Source: Verrucomicrobiota bacterium (lineage in GTDB: Bacteria > Verrucomicrobiota > Verrucomicrobiia > Opitutales > Opitutaceae). From it: 32,053 nt of DNA. This document shows, piece after piece, positions 13,667 through 22,505 of the stretch. A model generated the notes under the pieces. The model did not search any database and had not been told where the DNA came from. It saw only the letters and a list, made by a program, of their open reading frames with translations. The stretch's first letter is position 1; every line of letters starts with the position of its first letter. Made by a program: the position numbers and the translations under genes. Location: assembly GCA_019136515.1 (NCBI GenBank), contig JAGVUB010000134.1, positions 1 to 32,053 of the forward strand, read 5' to 3'.

Positions 13667-15229
13667 ATGCCTGAAATGAGAAAACTCGTTGTTGTGATTG
13701 TGTCCTTGTTCGCGGTGGCCCTCGGCCGGGCCCAGCTCGCCGAACCGGTTCGGGTGGAGACAGGTCTCCTGCGTGGAGTTGTCGAGCCGGGACTGACCGT
13801 GTTTCGCGGCGTGCCCTTCGCAGCTGCGCCGGTCGGCGATCTGCGCTGGCGCGCGCCCCAGCCCGCCGCGGGGTGGGAGGGGGTTCGTGACGCGGTGGCA
13901 TTCGCGCCCGACCCCTACCAGGGCGACGGCAAGGGCCACGTGAGTGAGGACTGCCTGTACTTGAACATCTGGACCCCGGCCAAGTCCACGAGCGAGCGCC
14001 TGCCCGTGCTCGTCTGGATCTACGGTGGAGGCTTTGCTTTCGGCTCCACCTCAACGCCGACCCACAACGGCGAGCACCTCGCGCGCAAAGGCGTTGTTCT
14101 TGTCACCATCAACTACCGTGTCGGCTCCCTCGGCTTTCTCGCACATCCCGAGCTCAGCGCCGAATCTCCGCACAAGGTCTCCGGCAACTACGGCCTGCAG
14201 GACCAGATTGCCGGCCTGCGCTGGGTGCAGCGCAACATCGCGGCCTTCGGCGGCGATCCCGCCAAGGTCACGATCTTCGGGGAGTCCGCCGGCGGCATCT
14301 CCGTGAGCATGCTCTGTGGCTCGCCCGAGGCGAAGGGTCTCTTTCGCGGCGCGATCTCCCAGAGCGGCGGCAATTTCGGCCCGACCCGTCCCACCACCTT
14401 CCCCGGCGAGAACATGCGCGGGCTCGCCGCCGCCGAGCAGGCCGGACTCGCGTACGCCGCGAAGGCCGGTGCCGCCTCCCTCGCCGAGCTGCGCAAGCTC
14501 GCGCCCGACCAGCTGCCCGGCGGCTGGGGCAATCCGTCCTCCTGGCCGATCGTCGACGGCTGGGTGATCGTCGACGACCAGTTCAAGCTCTACGAGGCCG
14601 GTCGCTACAACGACGTTGACGTCCTCATCGGCTACAACTCCGACGAAGGCCTCAGCTTCTCCCGCGAGGAGACTCCCGCGGCGTACGTCGCCAACACCCG
14701 CCTGCGCTACGGCCCCTTCGCCGACAAACTGCTCGCCGCGTATCCGGCCGGAACCGCTAGCGTGCCGAAGACCGCTCGCGACCTCATGCGCGACGCCGCG
14801 TTCGGCTGGCAGACCTGGAGCTGGGCCCGCCTCCAGTCCCGCACCGGCAAGTCCCGGGTGTTCCTCTACTATTTCGACCAGCACGCCGATCGCCCGGCCG
14901 ACTCGCCCGCGGCCGACCACGGCATGCCGCACGGCGTCGACGTGCCCTACGTCTTCCAGACGCTCGACCGCAACGACCCGAAGCTCACCGCCGGCGACCT
15001 CGCGATCTCGGAGACCGTCGCCAACTACTGGACCAACTTTGCCAAGTTCGGCGATCCCAACGGAGCGGACCTGCCCGCCTGGCCGCGCTTCACCGAGGCC
15101 GAGCCGAAGGTGATGTATTTCCACAACACCGCCTCCGTCGGCCCCGTGCCGAGCGAGGCCGCGCTCAAGGTCCTCGACACCTACTTCGCTTGGCGCCGCA
15201 CCCCCGAGGGCGCCGCCTGGGCCAAGTAA
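13667..15229 (+). CDS. Type-B carboxylesterase (secreted)
   Basis: 520 aa, alpha/beta hydrolase of the COesterase family. MRKLVVVIVSLFAVALGRAQ is the signal peptide; ATG 13667 is three codons before a second ATG at 13676, which could equally be used. Family blocks are intact: FRGVPFAAAPVGDLRW, EDCLYLNIWTP, PVLVWIYGGGFAFGS (oxyanion hole), and the nucleophile Ser207 in IFGESAGG. The triad is completed by Glu327 (GYNSDEG) and His422 (MPHGVDVPYVF), and WTNFAKFGDPNG is near the end. The substrate is not given by sequence. Beside hemicellulases, removal of acetyl or other acyl groups from polysaccharide fragments is likely (inference). First gene of the long plus-strand enzyme run. Confidence 0.92.
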   Translation: MPEMRKLVVVIVSLFAVALGRAQLAEPVRVETGLLRGVVEPGLTVFRGVPFAAAPVGDLRWRAPQPAAGWEGVRDAVAFAPDPYQGDGKGHVSEDCLYLNIWTPAKSTSERLPVLVWIYGGGFAFGSTSTPTHNGEHLARKGVVLVTINYRVGSLGFLAHPELSAESPHKVSGNYGLQDQIAGLRWVQRNIAAFGGDPAKVTIFGESAGGISVSMLCGSPEAKGLFRGAISQSGGNFGPTRPTTFPGENMRGLAAAEQAGLAYAAKAGAASLAELRKLAPDQLPGGWGNPSSWPIVDGWVIVDDQFKLYEAGRYNDVDVLIGYNSDEGLSFSREETPAAYVANTRLRYGPFADKLLAAYPAGTASVPKTARDLMRDAAFGWQTWSWARLQSRTGKSRVFLYYFDQHADRPADSPAADHGMPHGVDVPYVFQTLDRNDPKLTAGDLAISETVANYWTNFAKFGDPNGADLPAWPRFTEAEPKVMYFHNTASVGPVPSEAALKVLDTYFAWRRTPEGAAWAK

Positions 15230-15236
15230 ACGCTCT

Positions 15237-15261
15237 CCGCGCCCGGCAAAGCCGGGCGCGG
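15237..15261. terminator. 11-bp stem, AAA-loop hairpin after carboxylesterase gene
   Basis: CCGCGCCCGGC and GCCGGGCGCGG are perfectly complementary around AAA. It begins eight bases after the carboxylesterase stop. There is no T-run, so it may only attenuate transcription into GH31 or protect the upstream message. Confidence 0.55.
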
Positions 15262-15294
15262 CCCCCCACTAAAACCGCCCCGCCTCCCCTACCC

Positions 15295-18183
15295 ATGATT
15301 GCCCCCACGCGCGTCTCCCTCTGCCTCGGCCTCCTCCTTGCCCCCGTGGGCGCGATCGCCGCATCCGGCTTGGATTTGTCAGGCCACTTACGGCCCGTCG
15401 GAGCGGCCCCGGCGGACGACTTCGCCTTCGTGCGCCTCGACCACGGCCTGCAACTGCGCGTCGCAGGCGTCACCAAAAACGTGCTTTTCTACGGCCCGGG
15501 CATCGTCCGCGTAAACGCGGCCCCCGGCACGAGCCACTGGAAACATCCGAGCCTCGCCGTCATCGCGCAGCCCGCGGACGTTGCGTTTTCCGTCGAAGAA
15601 TCGGTCGGCACGCTCACCATCGTCTCCGACGCGTTGCGCATCGTCGCCGACAAGAAGACCGGCGCGCTCACGTTCCTCAGTCCTGAAGGCAAAGTCCTCA
15701 CACGCGAGCGCGCCGACCGCCCGCATGAGATCAAGCCGGTGGAAATCTCCGGCGCGCCCACCTACGAGGTCAGCCAGACCTTCACGCTCGCGCCCGACGA
15801 ATCGCTCTACGGCCTCGGCCAGTACAACGAGCCGTACATGGACTACCGCGGTCAGGAGGTGCTGCTCGTGCAGACCAATATCGGCACCGTCGTGCCGTTC
15901 CTCGTCTCAACGAACCGCTACGGCATCCTCTGGGACATCTACTCGAAGATGACTTTTAAGGACGACGTCACCGGCGCCACCCTCTGGGCCGAGAGCGCCC
16001 CCGGCGGTGTCGACTACTACTTCGTCGCAGGCGGTACGATGGACGGCGTGATCGCCGGCTATCGCGCGCTCACCGGCGCGTCGCCGATGTTTCCCAAGCA
16101 GGCCTTCGGCCTCTTCATGAGCAAGGAGCGCTACCAGACGCAGGACCGCCTCGTCGAAGTCGTGCGCAACTTCCGCGCGGCCGGCTTCCCCCTCGATTAC
16201 ATCGTGCAGGATTGGCAATACTGGGGCGGCGCCGACGGTACGTGGAGCGGCATGATCTGGGACAAAACGCGTTTCCCCGATCCCGCCGCGCTCACGAAAA
16301 CGCTTCACGACGAGCTCCACGTGAAGCTCATGAACTCCATCTGGCCCTCCGTCGGCAACGACACCGCGCTCGCCCGCGAGCTCGATGCCCATGGCCTGCG
16401 TTTCGACTCCCTGCACTGGATCTCGAAAAACGCGCGCATCTACGACGCGTTCAGCCCCGCCGGACGCGCGATCTATTTCAAACACATCAAGAGCGGACTG
16501 CTCGACGCCGGCGTCGACGCCCTCTGGATGGACGGCACCGAGGTCGAGGTCGGCGGCGCCTGCCACGATCCGGCCGAGGTTGAGCGCGACATCAAGAATC
16601 TCGGGCAAAACGCGCTCGGCGATTTCACGCGTTACCTCAATCCGTACAGCCTCGTGACCACGCAGGGCACCTACGAGGGACAGCGCGTCGCGAGCGACAA
16701 ACGCGTGCTCACGCTCACGCGCTCCGCGTGGGCCGGCCAGCAGCGCTACGCCGCGCTCCCGTGGTCGGGCGACACCTCCGCGAGCTGGCAGACGCTCCGC
16801 GCCCAAATCTCCGGCGGCGTCAACATCGCCATGGCCGGCCTCCCGTACTGGACGCAGGACACAGGCGGCTTCTTCGTAAATCATCCCGAGGGCGAGAAAA
16901 ACCCCGAGTACCAGGAGCTCTACGCCCGCTGGAACCAGTTCGGCATCTTCAATCCGATCTACCGCATCCACGGCACCAACATCGAGCGCGAGCCATACCT
17001 CTTCAAAACCCTCGCGCCCGAGATCTACGGCTCGCTCCTCGGCGCCGCGCAGCTGCGCTACCGCCTGCTGCCCTACATCTACTCGCTCGCGTGGCAGAGC
17101 ACGGCCCACGCCTACACGATGATGCGCGGCCTCCCGATGGACTTCCCCGACGATCCGAAGGTGCGCAAGACCGACGACGTGTTCATGTTCGGCCCCGCGT
17201 TTCTCGTGCACCCCATCACCCGCGCGATGTACCATCCGGGCAACCCGCCGCCGCCCACCGTGCCGACCGAGGCGCTGCGCACGCCCGACGGCCAGCCCGG
17301 CCTCGCCGTGCAGTATTTCGCCGGCCTCGATTTCGAAAAGCCCGCCGGCCAGACGACTGACTCCAAACTCGAACACAACTGGCCCGGCCCCCCGCTGGCC
17401 AACCCGCCTCCGGGCCTCGACGGCTTCGACAACTTCTCCGCCCGCTGGGAGGGCACGCTCACCGCGCCCGAGGACGGCGAGTACGAGCTCGGCCTCGAAT
17501 ACGACGACGGCGTCCGCCTCTTCCTCGAAGGCAAGCTGCTGATCGACGACTGGAGCTTCGGCGCGAAACGATACCGCAGCGCCAAGCTCGCCCTCACCAA
17601 GGGTCAGGCCGCAGCCTTGAAGATCGAGTTCCACCAAGGCGGGCAGACTCGCTTTGTCCGGTTCGCATGGCGCACACCCAGCGAAGCGCGCGCGTTGATC
17701 GAACGCCCGAAGACACTCGACAACTCCATGGTCACCTACCTGCCGGCCGGTGCCGACTGGTACGATTTTCAAACCGGTGAACGCTTCACCGGTGGCCAAA
17801 CCGTCACGAAGCACTGCCCGCTCGACACCTTCCCGGTGTACGTGCGCGCCGGCTCCATCGTGCCGATGAGTCCGGCAGGTCTTCAATACGCCACGGAGCG
17901 CCCCGACGCGCCCTACGAGCTCCGCATCTACCCCGGCGCCGACGCGACGTTCACTCTCTACGAAGACGACAACGAAACCTACGCCTACGAGCGCGGCGAA
18001 CGCGCCACCTACGACCTCGTGTGGGACGACGCGAAACGCACGCTCCGCATCGGCGCCCGCCAGGGCTCGTTCCCCGGCATGGTGGCCGAGCGCACACTCG
18101 TGATTTCGTTGCGCGTGCCGGGCTCGGACGCCGTGCGCGAGGTCCGCTACACCGGCCAGCCACTCACCTTGCAGTTCCCTTAA
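15295..18183 (+). CDS. GH31 alpha-xylosidase/alpha-glucosidase with PA14 inserted after the catalytic barrel
   Basis: 962 aa, intact, with signal peptide [23 protein letters not shown]. The N-terminal beta-sandwich (about 25-260) contains [15 protein letters not shown]. The barrel (about 270-600) has [11 protein letters not shown], the nucleophile Asp413 in LWMDGTEVE, and the acid/base Asp493 in [20 protein letters not shown] follows. The proximal C-terminal domain ([12 protein letters not shown]) is then interrupted by a PA14-like sugar-binding module (about 668-795: [50 protein letters not shown]) before it resumes at [19 protein letters not shown]5110-type residues end the protein. GH31 enzymes with PA14 modules are known from xyloglucan and xylan systems. 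Substrate (alpha-xylose from xyloglucan, or alpha-glucose) is unresolved. Confidence 0.92.
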   Translation: MIAPTRVSLCLGLLLAPVGAIAASGLDLSGHLRPVGAAPADDFAFVRLDHGLQLRVAGVTKNVLFYGPGIVRVNAAPGTSHWKHPSLAVIAQPADVAFSVEESVGTLTIVSDALRIVADKKTGALTFLSPEGKVLTRERADRPHEIKPVEISGAPTYEVSQTFTLAPDESLYGLGQYNEPYMDYRGQEVLLVQTNIGTVVPFLVSTNRYGILWDIYSKMTFKDDVTGATLWAESAPGGVDYYFVAGGTMDGVIAGYRALTGASPMFPKQAFGLFMSKERYQTQDRLVEVVRNFRAAGFPLDYIVQDWQYWGGADGTWSGMIWDKTRFPDPAALTKTLHDELHVKLMNSIWPSVGNDTALARELDAHGLRFDSLHWISKNARIYDAFSPAGRAIYFKHIKSGLLDAGVDALWMDGTEVEVGGACHDPAEVERDIKNLGQNALGDFTRYLNPYSLVTTQGTYEGQRVASDKRVLTLTRSAWAGQQRYAALPWSGDTSASWQTLRAQISGGVNIAMAGLPYWTQDTGGFFVNHPEGEKNPEYQELYARWNQFGIFNPIYRIHGTNIEREPYLFKTLAPEIYGSLLGAAQLRYRLLPYIYSLAWQSTAHAYTMMRGLPMDFPDDPKVRKTDDVFMFGPAFLVHPITRAMYHPGNPPPPTVPTEALRTPDGQPGLAVQYFAGLDFEKPAGQTTDSKLEHNWPGPPLANPPPGLDGFDNFSARWEGTLTAPEDGEYELGLEYDDGVRLFLEGKLLIDDWSFGAKRYRSAKLALTKGQAAALKIEFHQGGQTRFVRFAWRTPSEARALIERPKTLDNSMVTYLPAGADWYDFQTGERFTGGQTVTKHCPLDTFPVYVRAGSIVPMSPAGLQYATERPDAPYELRIYPGADATFTLYEDDNETYAYERGERATYDLVWDDAKRTLRIGARQGSFPGMVAERTLVISLRVPGSDAVREVRYTGQPLTLQFP

Positions 18184-18202
18184 TCGACCGGAGCCATCCC
18201 GC

Positions 18203-19536
18203 ATGAAACACACCCGCCCCTTGGCGCTACTCGCCGGCTACGCCGCCCTGCTCGCCGCATCCTGCCTCCACGCATCCGAGCCGATCATCCAGACCAACTT
18301 CACCGCCGATCCCGCGCCGCTCGTCCACGACGGCGTCGTCTACCTCTACACGAGCCACGACGAGGACGACTCACCGCCCGGAATGGGCAAGTTTCTCATG
18401 CGGGATTGGAAATGCTACTCGTCGACCGACATGGTCAACTGGACCGACCACGGCACCGTCGCCTCGCTCGCGACGTTTCCCTGGGCCGGGCCCCGCAGGT
18501 CGTCGCCCGCAACGGCAAGTTCTACCTGTACGCCCCCATCAGCGTGCAGGGCTGGCCCAAGAACGTCATCGCCGTGGCGGTCGCCGACAACCCGCTCGGG
18601 CCGTTCAAGGACGCCCTCGGCCTCCCCCTGATCGACAAAGCCGAGGGCTACATCGATCCGACCGTCTTCGTCGACGACGACGGCCAGGCCTATCTCTACT
18701 TCGGCAACCCGCACCTCTGGTACGTGAAACTCAACGACGACATGGTCTCGTGCGCCGGCGACATCGCCATGGAGCCCACCAAGCCGGAGAACTACCAGGA
18801 GGGCCCGTGGTTCTACAAACGCGCCGGCCATTACTACATGGCCTACGCGTCGACGTGTTGCCCCGAGGGTATCGGCTACGCCATGAGCGACCGGCCGACC
18901 GGCCCCTGGACGTACAAGGGCCATATCATGCCTCCCGACGCACGCGCCACGGGCAATCACCCGGGCATCATCGACTACAAGGGCGGCTCCTATGTCTTCG
19001 GCTTCAATTTCAAACTAAACTTCGCGATCACCAAGCAGCACCACGAGCGCCGCTCCGTCTGCGTCGCCAAGCTCGACTACCTCCCCGACGGCTCCATTCG
19101 CGAGCTGCCCTGGTGGGAGGAGGCGCCTGCGGTGGCCCAACTCGGCACGCTCGACCCGTATCGCCGCATCGAAGGCGAGACCATCTGCTGGAGCGAAGGC
19201 ATCAAAACCGCGCCCACCGCGCAACACGGTCTGTGCGCCTACCCCACCCGGGACCGCGCCTTCATCAAGGTCCAGGGCGCCGATCTCGCAGGCGGGGCCA
19301 CGCGCTTCCATGCCTCCGTCGCCGCCGCAACGGCGGGCGCCCAGATCGAAATTCACTTGGACCAGCCCGACGGCCCGCTCGCCGGCACCTGCACGATCCC
19401 CGATACCGGCAGTTCCTCCAACTGGAAAACCGTCTCATGCCCGCTCCGCAGCACCGCCGGCGTCCACGACATTTTCCTCGTCTTCGACGGCATCGCCTCC
19501 GCCTCGCCCCGCCTCGACTGGTGGCAGGTCGAATAA
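18203..19536 (+). pseudogene. GH43 arabinofuranosidase/xylosidase with CBM6, internal deletion and frameshift
   Basis: Two overlapping frames together make one protein. Frame 1 starts at ATG 18203 with signal peptide [20 protein letters not shown], carries the general base Asp36 ([18 protein letters not shown]) and reaches [10 protein letters not shown] near 18497 before running into unrelated sequence (stop 18631). Frame 2 resumes with [16 protein letters not shown] and has the modulating Asp (YIDPTVFVDDDG, codon 18655) and the acid Glu (YQEGPWFY, codon 18799). It ends in a CBM6-like module (about 19159-19533, RRIEGETICWSEG to PRLDWWQVE). Relatives have a few residues including a conserved Trp (AWAPQV) between the halves, so sequence is missing rather than merely slipped. 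The net loss is 3k+1 nt. If intact it would debranch arabinoxylan. Pseudogene or assembly error. Confidence 0.82.
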
Positions 19537-19537
19537 C

Positions 19538-21063
19538 CCACGTTTCCCCTTCGCGGCCGAGCCCACCCAGCAGCCCATCCCCTCAGCGCCGATTCTCACG
19601 CCCGCCGCCCCGGCCACGCCGCGCGTCAACGGCCCCGGCCTCTTCGGCGTGCGCCCGGGCGCGCCATTCCTCTACGCGATTCCTGCCACCGGCGAGCGTC
19701 CCATGACGTTCGCCGTCGAAGGGCTGCCCGCGGGCCTGTCGCTCGACGCCGTCACCGGCCGCATCACCGGTTCGGTGGCAGCAGCTGGCGAATACGCGGT
19801 CACACTGCGCGCGAAGAACGCCCTCGGCGAGGCCGCGAAGAAGTTCCGCATCGTCGTCGGCGACAAGGTCGCGCTCACCCCGCCGATGGGCTGGAGCAGC
19901 TGGAACTGCTGGGGCGACGCTGTGAGCCAGGAACTCGTCCTCAGCTCCGCCCGCGCCATGGCCGCCAAGGGTCTGCGCGACCACGGCTGGACCTACATCA
20001 ACATCGACGACGGCTGGCAGGCTCCGCGTGGTGGCGCGTTCAATGCCATCCAGGGCAACAAGAAGTTCCCCGACATGAAGGCCCTCGCCGACGAGATCCA
20101 CGCGCTCGGCCTCAAGTTCGGCATCTACTCCAGCCCGTGGACCGGCACCTACGCCGGCTACGTCGGCGGCTCCACCGACAACGCCGACGGCACCTATCCT
20201 TGGGTCGTCGCCGGCGACGTGGACGAGTTCTACCACCTCAACAAGGACCCGAAGGCGCCCGACGCGAAACCCACCTGGGTCAACTGGCACTTCGGCAAAC
20301 ACTCGTTCGCGGTGCAGGACGCCCGCCAGTGGGAAGAGTGGGGGATCGATTACCTCAAGTACGACTGGTTCCCCAACGACGTCGCCCACGTGCAGGAGAT
20401 GGCCGACGCTCTCCGCGCGACCGGCCGCGACATCGTCTTCAGCCTCTCCAACACCGGCATCTACGACAGTGCGCCCGATTACGTGCGCTTGGCCAACCTC
20501 TGGCGCACCACCGGCGACATCGTCGACACCTGGGACAGCGTCACCCGCAACGGCTTCAACCAGGATCGCTGGGCGGCCTACACCGGTCCCGGCCACTGGA
20601 GCGATCCCGACATGCTCGTCCTCGGCAAGGTCGGCTGGGGCCCGAACCTCCACCCGACGCGCCTCACGCCCGACGAGCAGTACTCGCACATGAGTCTCTG
20701 GTGTCTGCTCTCCGCGCCCCTGCTGCTCGGATGCGATCTCGCGAGCATCGACGACTTCACCCTCGGTCTCCTCACCAACGACGAGGTCCTCGCCATCAAT
20801 CAGGACGCCCTCGGCAAACAGGCGACCCAGTTCAGCAACGTCGACGGCAAGATCGTTTATGCGAAGACGCTCGAGGACGGCTCCTACGCCAGTGGGGCCC
20901 GTGGGGCAACCTGCCGACGGAGCGCGTCGGCATGACCTTCCGCGTGCGTGATCTCTGGCGACAACAGGACCTCGGCGAGTTCAAGGACAGCTTCGAGGCC
21001 AAGGTCGCGCCCCACGGCGTCGTGCTCGTCCGCCTGATCTCCGTTCCCGACACCGCGCACTGA
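19538..21063 (+). pseudogene. GH27 alpha-galactosidase-type hydrolase, missing its start and a C-terminal segment
   Basis: Homology begins at FPFAAEPTQQP, one codon or so after the GH43 stop (19534-19536), with no start codon between. FPFA reads as the end of a signal peptide, so the ATG and most of the leader are absent. An Ig-like putative domain follows (PRVNGPGLFGVRPGAPFLYAIPATGERPMTF to KKFRIVVGD), then the GH27 barrel: PPMGWSSWNCWG, INIDDGWQ, nucleophile Asp (YLKYDWF, codon 20363), acid/base Asp (GHWSDPDML, codon 20603). Near 20893 the frame breaks after EDGSYA (frame-1 stop 20935) and resumes in another phase at WGNLPTERVGMTFRVRDLWRQ, ending at 21063. The VGLFNRG-type strand of the C-terminal beta domain that relatives have here is missing. 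Removes alpha-galactose or beta-L-arabinopyranose in the family; not resolvable here. Confidence 0.82.
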
Positions 21064-21089
21064 ACCACACCGCTCGCGTCGCCGCACCC

Positions 21090-22426
21090 ATGCTCGCCAG
21101 ACTCCTCCGGTCGGCCGCCGTCGTCCTGCTTCCCCTGGCCGTGGCCGTCGCCGTCCCGCCCGCACCGCTCAAGCCGCGCATCGTGGTGCTGACCGACATC
21201 GGCCCGGGCGAGATCGAGCCCGACGACCACGAATCGATGGTGCGGCTCCTGTGTTACGCCGACCGTTTCGAGATCGAGGCCGTGATCGCCGGCAGCGGCT
21301 GGAACACCAGCGGCCGCACCTACCCGCCGGAGTGGATGGAGATCCTCCGCGGCACGCTCGACGCCTACGCGCAGGACGTGCCCAACCTGATGAAGCGCTC
21401 CGCGCAGACCGGCTTCCGCGCCGACGAGGAGCGACAGGAACTCGGTTACTGGCCGAGTCCCGCGTATCTCCGTTCGCGCGCGATGCTCGGCAGTCCCCGG
21501 CTCGGCTTTGCGGCCCTCGGCGAGGGCAACGACTCGGCGGGCAGCGAGTTCCTGCTCCGCCTCGCCGCCGAGCCGGACCCTCGGCCGATCTGGGTTTGCG
21601 TGTGGGGCGGCGCGAACACCTTCGCGCAGGCCGTCTGGCGGCTCCAGCAGCAGGGCGACCCCGAGCGCCTCAAGGCGTTCCTGCACAAGTTCCGCGTCTA
21701 CACGATCACCGACCAGGACAAGGACTGGGGCAATGGCTCTTCCAGAACGAGACCGGCAAGGCCAACTGGGCCGCCCACGAGAAGGAGATCCAGGGGCACG
21801 GCCACCTCGGCCGCGAGTATCCGAGGTTCAAGTGGGGCGTGGAGGGCGACACACCATCGTTTCTCTACGTGATGCCCAACGGCCTCAACGATCCCGAGCA
21901 TCCGGGCTGGGGAGGGTGGGGCGGTTTCTTCGCCCGCGGCACCGGCCCGGACGGCGTGACCACCGCCTTCGTCAACCAGCCCGGCACGTCGGCCGGTCCC
22001 GTTTCCCGCCGCTACGAGGAGCGCTTCTATCCGGCCCTCTTCAACGACTTCGTCGCCCGTATCCGCTGGGCCGAGCAGGGTGCTGGAAACCGCAACCCCG
22101 TCGTTGTGATCAACGGCGATTCCACGCTCGCGCCGCTCGTGCTGGCTGGCGAGGCGGGCGCCGGGTTGACCCTCGACGCCTCCGCCTCGTCGGATCCCGA
22201 CTCCGATGCGCTGCACTTCTCGTGGTGGTTGCTGCCGGAGGCCGGCGATTACCGCGGCGAGGCGACGATTGCGCCAGCCGACTCGCCGTGCGCCACGCTG
22301 GGCATCCCCGCGGATGCCGCCGGGAAGACCTTTCACCTTGTCTGCGAAGTCACCGACGACGGCGCCCCTCGCCTGACCAGCTATCGAAGGATCATCGTCA
22401 CTGCAGCCCCCGCAGCTTTGCGATGA
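21090..22426 (+). pseudogene. Sde182-like nucleoside-hydrolase-fold protein (DUF1593), internal deletion and frameshift
   Basis: Frame 1 starts at ATG 21090 with signal peptide MLARLLRSAAVVLLPLAVAVA. Next comes the metal-binding-type start PRIVVLTDIGPGEIEPDDHESMVRLL and the nucleoside-hydrolase-like domain to RVYTITDQDKDWGNG (about 21738); that frame then ends at 21872 in foreign sequence. A second frame resumes at LFQNETGKANW and continues through GVEGDTPSFLYVMPNGLNDPEHPGWGGWGG to a C-terminal beta-sandwich (VINGDSTLAPLVL to the end) like the Sde182 C-terminal domain. Relatives have roughly 25-30 residues, including an SSHQWMRREF-type stretch, between the halves; these are missing. The family is called cellulose-binding or nucleoside-hydrolase-like, but its real substrate in polysaccharide loci is not established. 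Net loss 3k+1 nt. Confidence 0.78.
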
Positions 22427-22505
22427 GCCGGCCTCGCCGGTCCGTTCAACTGTCCGAGGCCTGACCCCGTCTGTGCCTCCCAACACACGCTCAACCCGAA
22501 AGAAC

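Noticed and set aside
13222..13674. 150-aa plus-strand frame between the response regulator and carboxylesterase genes
   Set aside because: Low-complexity Pro/Arg composition, no start signal and overlap with the carboxylesterase signal peptide; not a gene.
18480..18510. Programmed -1 frameshift joining the two halves of the GH43-CBM6 gene
   Set aside because: A -1 slip at GGGCCCC would join the frames, but conserved residues including a Trp would still be missing. The same -1 change in four other genes without any shared slippery heptamer argues for deletions instead.
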